A DNA stretch of 32,171 bases from an uncultured Candidatus Saccharibacteria bacterium (GTDB taxonomy: Bacteria > Patescibacteria > Saccharimonadia > Saccharimonadales > JACDBH01). Positions within the stretch are counted from its first letter, which is position 1. Every line of letters begins with the position of its first letter. Of this stretch, positions 15,711-23,548 are shown in pieces. The DNA lies in the NCBI GenBank assembly GCA_946479835.1, contig CAMLHD010000007.1:1-32171 (forward strand), given 5' to 3'. The translations under genes were made by a program, and so were the position numbers. The notes under the pieces were generated by a model. That model did not search any database. It saw nothing but the letters and a program-made list of their open reading frames with translations, and was not told where the DNA came from.

Positions 15711-16007
15711 ATGTACAAACTATTCGTAGGCGGACTGCCATTTGCAACCACTGACGATGAGCTACGCGATACTTTCGCTGCTCACGGCACGGTTGCTTCA
15801 GCCGTCGTCATCAAGGACCGCGACACCGGCCGCAGCAAAGGCTTCGGTTTTGTCGAGTTCGAGAGCGACGACGAAGGCAAAGCTGCCGAAAAGGCCTTGA
15901 ACGGCGCCGATCTTGGCGGCCGTTCAATCACCGTAAACGAAGCCCGCCCGCGCGAAGAGCGCCCACGGCGCGACTTCGGCGGTGATGGCGGCGGCCGCAG
16001 CTGGTAA
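15711..16007 (+). CDS. RRM-type RNA-binding protein
   Basis: A 98-residue single RRM protein like the cyanobacterial and environmental Rbp cold-shock proteins. RNP2 is LFVGGL (4-9) and RNP1 is KGFGFVEF (43-50), with the aromatic residues needed for RNA stacking. The C-terminal tail is Arg- and Gly-rich (PREERPRRDFGGDGGGRSW), typical of RNA chaperones. GAAGGA lies about 5 bases before the ATG, within a small hairpin. The long upstream region suggests post-transcriptional control. A strong terminator follows. Confidence 0.93.
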   Translation: MYKLFVGGLPFATTDDELRDTFAAHGTVASAVVIKDRDTGRSKGFGFVEFESDDEGKAAEKALNGADLGGRSITVNEARPREERPRRDFGGDGGGRSW

Positions 16008-16027
16008 TACCAGAAACGGCTAAAGCA

Positions 16028-16059
16028 AACACCCCCTACTTGCTAGGGGGTGTTTTTTT
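16028..16059 (+). terminator. intrinsic terminator after the RRM gene
   Basis: An 11-base-pair stem AACACCCCCTA (16028-16038) and TAGGGGGTGTT (16044-16054), loop CTTGC, followed by a T run to 16059. The stem and T-tract overlap the last codons and stop of the convergent AI-2E-type gene. Confidence 0.92.
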
Positions 16060-17229
16060 ATTAATCCAGCCGTGCGGCATCAGTTCCAGCAACGGCCGCC
16101 TGCGACGCCTGGGAGTAGAACTGGATTTCATTTTGCCTATCAGTTTTGGCCGCGTGCGGCCTTCGTTGTAATGCGAATAAATCTCTAGGGTGCTTACCAG
16201 CAGAATCATTATGACCGGACCGAAAACGACTCCCGGCGCCCCAAAGATCGCCATGCCCGAAAAGACGGCCAGCAGCAGAAGCGCGCTATTCAGCCGGGCA
16301 GCCTCCGGCACCAAGCTGGGTCGCAAGATGTTATCTATACTCGAGACGACCAGCATGTGCCATAAGATTATGAACACGCCCTGCCAGAAATTACCGGTGA
16401 ATATCAGTATGATGCCGATCGGGATCGTCAGGATGCCGCCGCCTAAAGGTATGAAGCTTAGGAAGACCAAGATTGTCAGGAAGAACCAGAAATAATCTAT
16501 GCCCATAAGCCACAAACTGAACGCGCTTAAAGTTCCCTGGACTGCGGCAATAATGAACTGCCCCTTTATCATCGCTACCGTCATAGCCGAAGCCCGGTTC
16601 AAATAAAGGTTGTTGATGGAATTATCGAATGGGCTGAGTTTCTTCGCAAAGCCGATCAGCGAATCCTGATTCTTCCACATGCCGATGATCAAGAAAATGG
16701 ACAAGATAAAAGTAGAAATAAAGCCAAAAATGGCAGTGCCGGCTGATTTTATCAGGCTTGCCAGCCCGTTCAGCAGTTTTGTACCGATGTCCTTCACGGT
16801 GTTGGCGGCCTCTTCTTTACTGACCTGGGGTGCATCGCCGCCTGGCAGCAGCGTAAGTACGCTGTTTATACGTTCGACGCTTTGATCCACCACCGTTTCG
16901 ACATCCACGATACCCACCTCCAGGTTGCCGCTGTTGAAGTCATCTATGATCTGGTTCACCTGCCCGATGGTAACCAGCAGGATAAAAGTTATAGGGATAA
17001 TGACTGTCAGGGTAGCTACGATCAGCGCGAATATTACCGACCACGTGCTGCTTTTGGTCTTTTTAAGAAGATACTTGTAGACCGGATTGAAGGCAAAAGC
17101 TATCAGCGCCGACATCAGGACGACGCTGATATAAGGCCAGACGAATATGAGCAGCAGCACGGCCGCAGCCGCTACCACTATGGTTACAGCAAGCGGTATT
17201 CTTTCTGGCCGTGATTTCTTGGCCGCCAT
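16036..17229 (-). CDS. AI-2E family transporter (PerM/TqsA-like membrane protein)
   Basis: A 397-residue protein with about eight TM helices. It has the family layout: two N-terminal hairpins (IVVAAAAVLLLIFVWPYIS and following), a central soluble segment (about 95-160), then four to five C-terminal TM helices with FIPLGGGILTIPIG and DNILRPSLVPEAARLNSALLLLAVFSGMAIFGAPGV. Members include exporters of autoinducer-2 and proton or sodium antiporters, so the substrate is open. The C-terminus is basic. Its last eight codons are formed by the terminator of the convergent RRM gene. It follows the HdeD-like gene by 11 bases, so likely one operon. Confidence 0.88.
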   Translation of the reverse strand: MAAKKSRPERIPLAVTIVVAAAAVLLLIFVWPYISVVLMSALIAFAFNPVYKYLLKKTKSSTWSVIFALIVATLTVIIPITFILLVTIGQVNQIIDDFNSGNLEVGIVDVETVVDQSVERINSVLTLLPGGDAPQVSKEEAANTVKDIGTKLLNGLASLIKSAGTAIFGFISTFILSIFLIIGMWKNQDSLIGFAKKLSPFDNSINNLYLNRASAMTVAMIKGQFIIAAVQGTLSAFSLWLMGIDYFWFFLTILVFLSFIPLGGGILTIPIGIILIFTGNFWQGVFIILWHMLVVSSIDNILRPSLVPEAARLNSALLLLAVFSGMAIFGAPGVVFGPVIMILLVSTLEIYSHYNEGRTRPKLIGKMKSSSTPRRRRRPLLELMPHGWINKKTPPSK

Positions 17230-17240
17230 CGGTTAAGCAG

Positions 17241-17804
17241 CTACCGGATGCGGGCGGCGCGGGCGGCCTTATTGGCTTCCATGCCAAGCGCGATCAGCAG
17301 CGGTCCCGTCAGCAGCGCGTAAAGACCCAAGATCCAGACAAAGGCCACGCCGGCCGATACCGGCTGGAACAGGATGACGATGCCGGCTAGTCCGGTAACC
17401 AGACCGATGACCACCATGAGCAGGCGGTTAAAGCTCGGCCCTTCCGAAAACAGCCCCTCGACTACTTCGATAACGCCCCTAAGGATAAGAGCAAAACCTA
17501 TCAGCAGGATCAGTGTCGCGAACGAAACGCCCGGATGCCTAAGCAGGTAAACACCTACGCCGATCTCAACCAATCCCAAAACCAAGTGCAGCACGCGTGT
17601 CAGCACAGCGTGTTCCTCGTTCATTAGATTGCTGATTCCGAACACCAGCCCGACAAGGCCGTTCACCAATATATAGGTACTGAATAAATAGATAAGCGTG
17701 ACCAGAGTGATGTCTGGCCAAAAAACGGCGGCGATACCGAATAAAATTGCCAGTACACCGCGAAACGCTAGGCTACCCCCACCGTATGCATTGTCTGCGT
17801 CCAT
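17241..17804 (-). CDS. HdeD family (DUF308) membrane protein
   Basis: A 187-residue membrane protein with six TM helices in three repeated pairs, as in HdeD acid-resistance proteins (LAFRGVLAILFGIAAVFWPDITL; VLGLVEIGVGVYLLRHPG; VVIGLVTGLAGIVILFQPVS). The frame extends further upstream, but ATG 17804 is preceded by a perfect AAAGGAGGGG at correct spacing, so I start there. Promoter with 22-base leader upstream. Family members are stress-related in enterobacteria; the function here is unproven. Confidence 0.88.
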   Translation of the reverse strand: MDADNAYGGGSLAFRGVLAILFGIAAVFWPDITLVTLIYLFSTYILVNGLVGLVFGISNLMNEEHAVLTRVLHLVLGLVEIGVGVYLLRHPGVSFATLILLIGFALILRGVIEVVEGLFSEGPSFNRLLMVVIGLVTGLAGIVILFQPVSAGVAFVWILGLYALLTGPLLIALGMEANKAARAARIR

Positions 17805-17832
17805 AGACCCCTCCTTTAATACTACTGATTCG

Positions 17833-17861
17833 ATAATCTGCCTCGGATTACAATTAGTCAA
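17833..17861 (-). promoter_or_regulatory. promoter of the hdeD-like / AI-2E operon
   Basis: TTGACT (17861-17856), 17-base spacer, GATTAT (17838-17833). The predicted start near 17826 gives a short leader with a strong Shine-Dalgarno site. Confidence 0.6.
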
Positions 17862-17886
17862 TACTTTAAGAAAAAAATAAAGGCCA

Positions 17887-17915
17887 TTTACATATAGCAA
17901 GAGCAAGAGAATAAT
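17887..17915 (+). promoter_or_regulatory. candidate promoter of the four-TM gene
   Basis: TTTACA (17887-17892), 17-base spacer, AATAAT (17910-17915). Predicted start near 17922, 15 bases before ATG 17937. Divergent from the hdeD-like promoter. Confidence 0.45.
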
Positions 17916-17936
17916 GTAATTGAAAGGATATTATAT

Positions 17937-18296
17937 ATGTCCAACCTATCTGTTAGACAATGGCTGAGCTTAGGATGCAGGGTAATTTTGGCTTTGTTTT
18001 TGCTGTGGGTCGGCGTGCGGCTGCTTTTCTTTGACGATCAGCTCAGCAGCGCCATCCTATTGTCTGTCGGCATGCTGATTATACTAACCGGTATTGTCGG
18101 CTTTTCGTCCAATATCGGCGTGTTCTCGATTTTGGCTTTGATTGCTTTGTATTTTCTAGCCCGCGCCAGCGGGCAGATCGAGGGCGCGTGGCTGGCCAGG
18201 CTGGCCGGATTCGCCTGTCTGCTACTTAGCGGTTTTGTTATTTACACTCTATATACAAAATCCAAAACTAAAGATCTGGAAGATATCGATATCTAG
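17937..18296 (+). CDS. four-TM membrane protein, unknown
   Basis: A 119-residue protein with four hydrophobic helices (about 15-30, 38-56, 60-76 and 84-105) and a charged C-terminal tail KSKTKDLEDIDI. AAAGGA lies 8 bases before the ATG. It is divergent from the HdeD-like gene and has the same pattern of short paired helices, but no family is recognised. Its stop codon shares the CTAG tetranucleotide with the stop of the convergent DUF7144-like gene, so the two genes overlap by 4 bases. Confidence 0.7.
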   Translation: MSNLSVRQWLSLGCRVILALFLLWVGVRLLFFDDQLSSAILLSVGMLIILTGIVGFSSNIGVFSILALIALYFLARASGQIEGAWLARLAGFACLLLSGFVIYTLYTKSKTKDLEDIDI

Positions 18297-18694
18297 AGGG
18301 CGGCTTCGTCGCCGTGTACCGTCAGTGCGTAGATGATCAGAACGTTGACGACGATGGCGATGATGGACCAGATCGGATAGGCTGACACGAAGGTAAAGTG
18401 GAAGATTACACCTAAGACTGCCAGCATCACGCCGACTACCCGGCCCCAGACCTTGCCGCTGAATACGGCTGTACCAGCCATCATCACTACTAGGCCCAGG
18501 AGCAGGTGTACCCAGCCCCAAGTGGTGAAGTCAAAGACCACCAGGTTTTCCTCTGAGACCAGGTAATACCGGTCGTTAAGCAGAGCCGTAAAACCCGTAA
18601 TCATCTGCAGGATACCCATCACAATCATTAGGAATCCAGAAAAGTACGCCCATCCTAACCACCCTGTAACTTCGTTAGAATTGTTTCTTGCCAT
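18293..18694 (-). CDS. DUF7144-like four-TM membrane protein, copy A
   Basis: A 133-residue protein with four TM helices. Recognisable family features are GWLGWAYFSGFLMIVMGI, FTTWGWVHLLLGLVVMMAG, GKVWGRVVGV and PIWSIIAIVVNVLIIYALTVHG. This family of unknown function is common in Actinobacteria. It is a close paralogue of the adjacent 18724-19125 gene. AAAGGAGGAGG precedes the ATG. Two tandem copies in one transcription unit suggest a heteromeric or dosage role, which is inference. Confidence 0.78.
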   Translation of the reverse strand: MARNNSNEVTGWLGWAYFSGFLMIVMGILQMITGFTALLNDRYYLVSEENLVVFDFTTWGWVHLLLGLVVMMAGTAVFSGKVWGRVVGVMLAVLGVIFHFTFVSAYPIWSIIAIVVNVLIIYALTVHGDEAAL

Positions 18695-18723
18695 GAAATC
18701 CTCCTCCTTTTATAGAACTTTGA

Positions 18724-19125
18724 TTACGCTTCGCCTGCTTCGTGGCCATGGATCGTCAGTGCGTAGATCACAAATACGTTGACGACGATGGCGATGATGG
18801 ACCAGATCGGGTAAGACGACAGGAAGGCAATGTTGGCCAAGGCGCTTAAGACCGCCAACAACACGCCTACGGTCCGTCCCCACACCTTGCCTGCTCCGGC
18901 AGCCAGTCCGGCGGCAATCAGGAGAACCCCGATGCCTAGGTGTACCCAGCCCCAGGTAGAGTAATTAAATGCTAAAATGCTGCTTTCCGTGACTACGTAG
19001 TAGTCGTCTTTAAATAGCGCAACCAGGCCGGCGATGGCCTGCATGCCACCAACGATGAGCATCATCGCGCTGGCAAAATAAACCCAGCCCACCCATCCGG
19101 TGGACGTTACTTTTCTTTGTGGCAT
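18724..19125 (-). CDS. DUF7144-like four-TM membrane protein, copy B
   Basis: A 133-residue paralogue of copy A, with GWVGWVYFASAMMLIVGGM, YSTWGWVHLGIGVLLIAAG, GKVWGRTVGV and the same PIWSIIAIVVNV block. A 35-base stretch (18776-18810) is identical to 18342-18376 in copy A, so duplication is recent or maintained by conversion. AGGAGG lies 6 bases before the ATG. First gene of the pair; a TTGACA promoter lies upstream. Confidence 0.78.
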   Translation of the reverse strand: MPQRKVTSTGWVGWVYFASAMMLIVGGMQAIAGLVALFKDDYYVVTESSILAFNYSTWGWVHLGIGVLLIAAGLAAGAGKVWGRTVGVLLAVLSALANIAFLSSYPIWSIIAIVVNVFVIYALTIHGHEAGEA

Positions 19126-19154
19126 ATTACCCTCCTGCCTTATTTCCTAATTTT

Positions 19155-19183
19155 AATTGTTCTACTTTCTGCGGCAATGTCAA
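19155..19183 (-). promoter_or_regulatory. promoter of the DUF7144-like pair
   Basis: Perfect -35 TTGACA (19183-19178) with ACAATT (19160-19155) at 17 bases or AACAAT at 16 bases as -10. The leader of about 20-25 bases contains the AGGAGG site. Confidence 0.5.
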
Positions 19184-19243
19184 TACTATGGTCCTGAATT
19201 CTTGTACCAATCTGGGACTTATTGCATGCCAGGTTTTTGTTTT

Positions 19244-19252
19244 TGCTATGAT
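19244..19252 (+). promoter_or_regulatory. extended -10 promoter of the K+ channel gene
   Basis: TGC-TATGAT, hexamer 19247-19252, 7 bases before ATG 19259. A TTGCAT lies 19 bases upstream of the hexamer. A leaderless transcript is predicted. Confidence 0.5.
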
Positions 19253-19258
19253 TGGTCT

Positions 19259-19579
19259 ATGGCCAAAGATACGAAAAAAGAAGTCCAAGCCTATTTAGAA
19301 CACCTTAGCTACCGCCATGTAGCCTACCTGGCCCTGCTGTATATACTGGCCGGCGGTGTGTTTTATCACTTTGTGGAAAAGTTCACCTGGCTGGACTCGT
19401 TTTATTTCACCTTCATTACCCTTGCCACTGTCGGCTACGGCGATTTTGCGCCCAAAACAGCCGTTGGCAAGCTCTTTACTATGTTTTATGTACTCTTGGG
19501 CATCAGTATATTCATAGTCCTGGCCAAAGTAATTCTTACGGGTGTGGCTATCCGCCATGCCAACCGACGTAAAAAGTAG
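19259..19579 (+). CDS. two-TM potassium channel
   Basis: A 106-residue pore protein of the KcsA type. TM1 is about 21-39, the pore helix is SFYFTFITLA, the selectivity filter is TVGYGD (57-62), and TM2 is about 73-97, followed by a basic tail HANRRKK. It would form a tetrameric K+-selective channel. There is no attached RCK or cyclic-nucleotide domain, so gating must come from the membrane, pH or another subunit. The frame is open upstream to 19157, but the extended -10 at 19247-19252 places the transcript start at ATG 19259, and the upstream residues are not channel-like. Confidence 0.9.
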   Translation: MAKDTKKEVQAYLEHLSYRHVAYLALLYILAGGVFYHFVEKFTWLDSFYFTFITLATVGYGDFAPKTAVGKLFTMFYVLLGISIFIVLAKVILTGVAIRHANRRKK

Positions 19580-19601
19580 CCTTCCCCTATAGTTCTTTTG
19601 C

Positions 19602-19607
19602 TATACT
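19602..19607 (+). promoter_or_regulatory. -10 element of the propeller-protein gene
   Basis: TATACT preceded by TGC (extended -10, TGC-TATACT). Predicted start near 19614, giving a 30-base A-rich leader without a Shine-Dalgarno site. Confidence 0.4.
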
Positions 19608-19643
19608 GCAATCAGCAACTCTTTAAAAATAAAAATCAAAACT

Positions 19644-21806
19644 ATGCCCACAGATCAAAATACAAGCTCGGAACAACCTAATAACAGTACTCCTACGGAT
19701 CAGCCCATTGGAGCGGGGGCGGTACTGCCGCCGTCGCAGAGCGCTTCTAAAAAGCGCTTTGGCCTGACCAAGAAGAAATTGTTAATTTTAGCAGCCGTGC
19801 TGCTGCTTGGCGGCGGCGCGTTCGCTTACTGGCAGTTCTTCATGAAAGACTCAGAGGGCTCGGACGGCTCAAGCTTCTCTCAAACCGACCTAGCCGGTAA
19901 AGATCTGCCGCTTAAAGACAATCTGGATTTTGCCGACAAGTTCCTGCCGGATTACAGCGACATGCGCGGCTACGCCGACACCGGCGGCGAACATTGGTAC
20001 GCATCTTTCAAATCGATCATTGTGACCCAGGAGGGCGATTACCGGGTTTACAATCAGCATCAGTTCGATGGATTGTCTTCGTTCACGGGCGTCATGGAGA
20101 CGGACGATCAGATATGGATTTCCGGCCAGGGCGGAGTGGCCCGGTATCAGCACCCGAGCGATACTTTCAAGACCTATCTGAAAGGCGAAGCCAACACTGC
20201 TTTATTCGTCGATCCGTTCGACGGCACGCTGTATGCGGCCACCTTCGGCACCACCTACGTTTACGACAAGCAGGCCGATGAATTCAAGCCGATGGAAGGC
20301 GCGCCACGCGGCGTCCGGACCTTTGGCTTTACTAAGAACCATGTCATTTCCACGGCCCCAAACCACAATGAAAACAATAACCCTGTCCAGCTGTACAACA
20401 AGCAGTCCAAGCAGTGGAGTGTGCCGAGCAGCCTGCAGTATTTTGCGGCGGGCAAACGTTCATCGGAAGTGGACCAGATTACCGTGGACGGCCAGGTCAT
20501 CACCTATGGCCGGCATGTCAATTACCAAAGCTGCGAGCAGGAAGGCCAATATCCGGCTACCGTTATCTATCAGCTTAAGGACGACGGCAGCTTTGAGGAG
20601 CTCAAAGACCTGCAGGCCCAGTTCGCCAAGAACGAGGCTCACGGCTACGCCTACTCGCGTACCGCCTTGCGCGGTTCGGGCAGCTGTAACGGCGATGGAT
20701 CGGACGCGTTCGTAGTTGATCTTAAAGTAGATAACGGCAAAGTTGCCGCCGCTAACAAGCGCGCCCTCGATTACGACAACGGCTTTGCGTTCTATACCTA
20801 CGCCGACCGTGTCGACCAGCTTGAGAAAGAGATTGGCTTTGCGCCGAAGACCGCGTATGTCCACGCCACGGCGGATGGCTCGGTCTTTTCCGTCTGGCAT
20901 TCGTCACGGGCAAAATCGCTTGTCTCTACGAACGGCGCTTATAAGAACGTCGACCGGCGGGCATCGTTCAGCACCAACGGCAGCGTATTTTCTTATGTTG
21001 AGTGCGCCGGCGGCCAGTATGTGATTGAAAGTTCAGGCAAAACAGGCGACTTTACCCAGCCCTTCCTGCTCACCATCCAGAAGATCGAAAGCAGCTCACC
21101 GACGGAAGTTTACAAGACCCAGAACGAGCCGCTGTACGAAAGCGTGGCCGCCGAATTTTTCATGGCCAACTCCGAAGGCATCTGTGTGGACGATAACATC
21201 GTCTTGCTTGGCACAAACAAGATCGGCGTATTTGATCCGGCCGCCAAGAAACTGACCCCCCAGGACTTAGGCAATACCACCAGCATGGAATTGAGCACTG
21301 TTAACAAGGCGCGCACCGAGTTCAACTTTGTCGATGTAGGCAGCCGCCAATTCGTCCGGGTCGGCAAAGATGCCGCCCAGAAAAAGGCCGTAACGTTTGC
21401 CAACAACGTTTTGTCTTCATCCGAAACCAACGGCACGAAACTTTACGTTTTCAACGACAATCACGTCGTGCTGGCCCAGAGCGATTCCAAGCAGGAAGGC
21501 AGCCATAAATTGGTAACTTTCAAGGCTCAGGACGGCACAGTGGTCAAGAACTCCGCGCTTTCCAAGGTACCGTCCGACGGCATAGAGTACGATTCCGAAC
21601 GGTTTGTCCTGCAATACGACGATGGCGAGACCAAGCTTATCAATGCCGCCACCCATGAAGACAGTACAATCTCAAAATCAGGCAGCATAATCGCAGATGA
21701 CTCCTTCCCCATAATCAAAGATTCCAATTCGGAGTTTATTGTTTCCGACGGACATGTGTGGTTCACCGCCCAGCATTGGGGCGTGATCGGCTACAAAGTA
21801 TCTTAA
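19644..21806 (+). CDS. membrane-anchored beta-propeller-like protein, unknown
   Basis: A 720-residue protein. The N-terminal 35 residues are polar, rich in S, T, P and Q. A basic KKRFGLTKKK is followed by one TM helix (about 47-65), and the rest is extracytoplasmic. That region contains repeated strand-turn units of propeller type, such as DQIWISGQGGVARYQ, FDGTLYAATFGTTYVYDKQ and VWFTAQHWGVIGYKVS. There are few Cys, mostly in paired positions, so disulfides are possible. Such domains bind ligands or partners on the cell surface; no catalytic motif is seen. The gene is solitary behind the K+ channel. Confidence 0.8.
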   Translation: MPTDQNTSSEQPNNSTPTDQPIGAGAVLPPSQSASKKRFGLTKKKLLILAAVLLLGGGAFAYWQFFMKDSEGSDGSSFSQTDLAGKDLPLKDNLDFADKFLPDYSDMRGYADTGGEHWYASFKSIIVTQEGDYRVYNQHQFDGLSSFTGVMETDDQIWISGQGGVARYQHPSDTFKTYLKGEANTALFVDPFDGTLYAATFGTTYVYDKQADEFKPMEGAPRGVRTFGFTKNHVISTAPNHNENNNPVQLYNKQSKQWSVPSSLQYFAAGKRSSEVDQITVDGQVITYGRHVNYQSCEQEGQYPATVIYQLKDDGSFEELKDLQAQFAKNEAHGYAYSRTALRGSGSCNGDGSDAFVVDLKVDNGKVAAANKRALDYDNGFAFYTYADRVDQLEKEIGFAPKTAYVHATADGSVFSVWHSSRAKSLVSTNGAYKNVDRRASFSTNGSVFSYVECAGGQYVIESSGKTGDFTQPFLLTIQKIESSSPTEVYKTQNEPLYESVAAEFFMANSEGICVDDNIVLLGTNKIGVFDPAAKKLTPQDLGNTTSMELSTVNKARTEFNFVDVGSRQFVRVGKDAAQKKAVTFANNVLSSSETNGTKLYVFNDNHVVLAQSDSKQEGSHKLVTFKAQDGTVVKNSALSKVPSDGIEYDSERFVLQYDDGETKLINAATHEDSTISKSGSIIADDSFPIIKDSNSEFIVSDGHVWFTAQHWGVIGYKVS

Positions 21807-21820
21807 TCTAAGGGCGCGAT

Positions 21821-22015
21821 CTAGGCGCCGACGTGCTTGAGCACTTCGTAAACCGCGAACACCGGCCAGATTAAGGCCTTTAGTATCGCCAATATGACTT
21901 CCCAGAAGCCGTTGGCTTGATCGATGTAATAAACCGCGGCGCCAATGATGCCGAAACAGTAAACAATGTTACCGCTGCTTTCTTTGGCGACCACTTTGGT
22001 CTTTTCTTTAACCAT
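21821..22015 (-). CDS. 64-residue small membrane protein
   Basis: Begins MVKEKTKVVAKESSGNIVYC. There are one or two hydrophobic segments (about 18-32 and 36-58, including FWEVILAILKALIWPVFAVY). An ATG 18 bases further upstream (22033) is in frame, but TATACT at 22027-22022 ends 7 bases before ATG 22015, fixing that as the start of a leaderless mRNA. It lies just downstream of the two-component operon and converges with the propeller gene. The function is unknown. Confidence 0.65.
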   Translation of the reverse strand: MVKEKTKVVAKESSGNIVYCFGIIGAAVYYIDQANGFWEVILAILKALIWPVFAVYEVLKHVGA

Positions 22016-22055
22016 AAATTCAGTATAGACCATAGCGGCCCAAGCAAGTATGAGC

Positions 22056-22427
22056 CTAAGCTGACTTCAGCAAACTTTCAACACATTCAAGCAAGGCTTT
22101 GGGCGAAACGCTGGCCTTCAGGACATACTGGTCGGCGCCCAGTTTATAAATCTGATTAAGAGTCTTGGGATCCGATAGATTGCTAAGGGCAAGCACCTTG
22201 GTTGCGGGATAGTTTTGCTTAAGCTTGGCTTGTTCCAAAAATTCCAATCCGCTCATGACCGGCATCAATATGTCGAGCAAGATAATATCCGGCTTCGCTT
22301 TGCCCAGTGCATCGAGCGCTTCCTTGCCGTTTTTCATCTCATGTACCCTAAAGCCCTGTTTTTTAAACAGCATGCTGTAAACGGTTCTTAAAGCGACTTC
22401 GTCTTCGACTATCATTATTCGTTTCAT
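22056..22427 (-). CDS. stand-alone receiver (CheY-like) response regulator
   Basis: A 123-residue REC domain with no output domain. The acidic pocket is E8/D9 and the phospho-acceptor is D52 in LLDILMP. The switch residue is S82 in LALSN and the conserved Lys is K104. Phosphotransfer from the upstream kinase is expected, with output through protein-protein contact. ATG 22427 overlaps the kinase stop codon (ATGA) and AAGGTG lies upstream, so translation is coupled. The frame extends 35 codons into the kinase gene, but that part is out-of-frame shadow. Confidence 0.92.
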   Translation of the reverse strand: MKRIMIVEDEVALRTVYSMLFKKQGFRVHEMKNGKEALDALGKAKPDIILLDILMPVMSGLEFLEQAKLKQNYPATKVLALSNLSDPKTLNQIYKLGADQYVLKASVSPKALLECVESLLKSA

Positions 22428-23539
22428 AACACCTTTTCCCGGGGCAGTCTGATTATGAACGTAGACCCCTTGCCTAACTCCGACTCGATGCGTATCCGGC
22501 CACCATGTAATTCTACCAGTGTTTTTGCCCAATAGAGTCCCAGCCCCGTGCCGCTGGCCGTAGACCTGACGTTCTCTATACGGACAAACTTGTTGAACAG
22601 CTTGGGAATGTCTTTTTTGGCGATGCCTATGCCCTCGTCTTTAATTTTAATTGTGGCCAGCCGCGAAGTGGCTGATATGATCACCGTCACATTGGTATTG
22701 GGATTGCTGTACTTATTGGCGTTGTTAATTATATTTTCAATCACCATCTGGATGTGTAGCGGGTCAACCTTCGCGAGTATAGGATCTTCCTCGGTTTCGA
22801 GTTTGAGGCTGATGTTGCGGCGCTGGAACTCAGCCATCTGGCTGGATATGACTTTTTGAAGCAGAGCCACCAGATCGGTTTCTTTATATTTAATCTTGAG
22901 CTTGTTGGCTTCGGCCTGGGCTACGTTCAGCAAGTCGTTGATAATATCCAGCTGATTATTGTTGTGCTCGTAGGCGATTTGCAGGATGCTGAGCTGTTCC
23001 TCCGGCGAATCAACGTAGCCTTCTATGATCATACCTAAGTACTGTTTTACAACTGAAGCTGGGGTACGGAGCTGGTGCGAGGCGATGGAAATAAATTCGT
23101 CTTTGGCCCTTTCAAGCTGCAGTTCTTCGGCAATGTCGCGGAAAACTTCGATAGCGCCAAGCGGCCGGTTATCCAATACGACCGGTGCTACGGTAACTGC
23201 TACTGGTACGGTATGGCCGTCTTTCTTGCGGAAATAAAGCCGGCGGAAAACAGATTTGCCCGTAATAAAAACTTCCGTGATGGGCCGCTCAATGTGGGGG
23301 ATCTGCTTGCCTTCCATGTCCAACGCTATTACGGTATCCGGATACCATTTGCCGATCAAATCGGCCTTATCGTAACCCAAGATTTCGAGAGCAGCATCAT
23401 TGACCTGGGCAATATGGCCTTGTTCGTCGATGACTATCGCGCCTTCGCCGATGCTGGCGAATAATACTTCAGATATCGCAATATTGCGGTCGCCCAGTGT
23501 GAGCTTGTCTAACTTTTTGGAAGTAGCGCGCTCAGCCAT
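22424..23539 (-). CDS. cytosolic PAS-domain sensor histidine kinase
   Basis: A 371-residue kinase without TM helices. A PAS/PAC domain lies at about 21-140 (GEGAIVIDEQGHIAQVN, PLGAIEVFRDIAEE). The HisKA H-box is ASHQLRTP with His155. The HATPase_c domain has N-box ENIINNANKYS, G1 DEGIGI, F-box LFNKFVR and G2 GTGLGLYWAK. It autophosphorylates in response to an unknown cytosolic or membrane-relayed signal and passes phosphate to the adjacent receiver. It is third in an operon led by an eight-TM protein, which may be the membrane sensor. Confidence 0.95.
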   Translation of the reverse strand: MAERATSKKLDKLTLGDRNIAISEVLFASIGEGAIVIDEQGHIAQVNDAALEILGYDKADLIGKWYPDTVIALDMEGKQIPHIERPITEVFITGKSVFRRLYFRKKDGHTVPVAVTVAPVVLDNRPLGAIEVFRDIAEELQLERAKDEFISIASHQLRTPASVVKQYLGMIIEGYVDSPEEQLSILQIAYEHNNNQLDIINDLLNVAQAEANKLKIKYKETDLVALLQKVISSQMAEFQRRNISLKLETEEDPILAKVDPLHIQMVIENIINNANKYSNPNTNVTVIISATSRLATIKIKDEGIGIAKKDIPKLFNKFVRIENVRSTASGTGLGLYWAKTLVELHGGRIRIESELGKGSTFIIRLPREKVL

Positions 23540-23548
23540 GATGGAAGC

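Noticed and set aside
19157..19258. N-terminal extension of the K+ channel frame
   Set aside because: It overlaps the extended -10 promoter and has Cys/Tyr-rich residues unlike channel N-termini.
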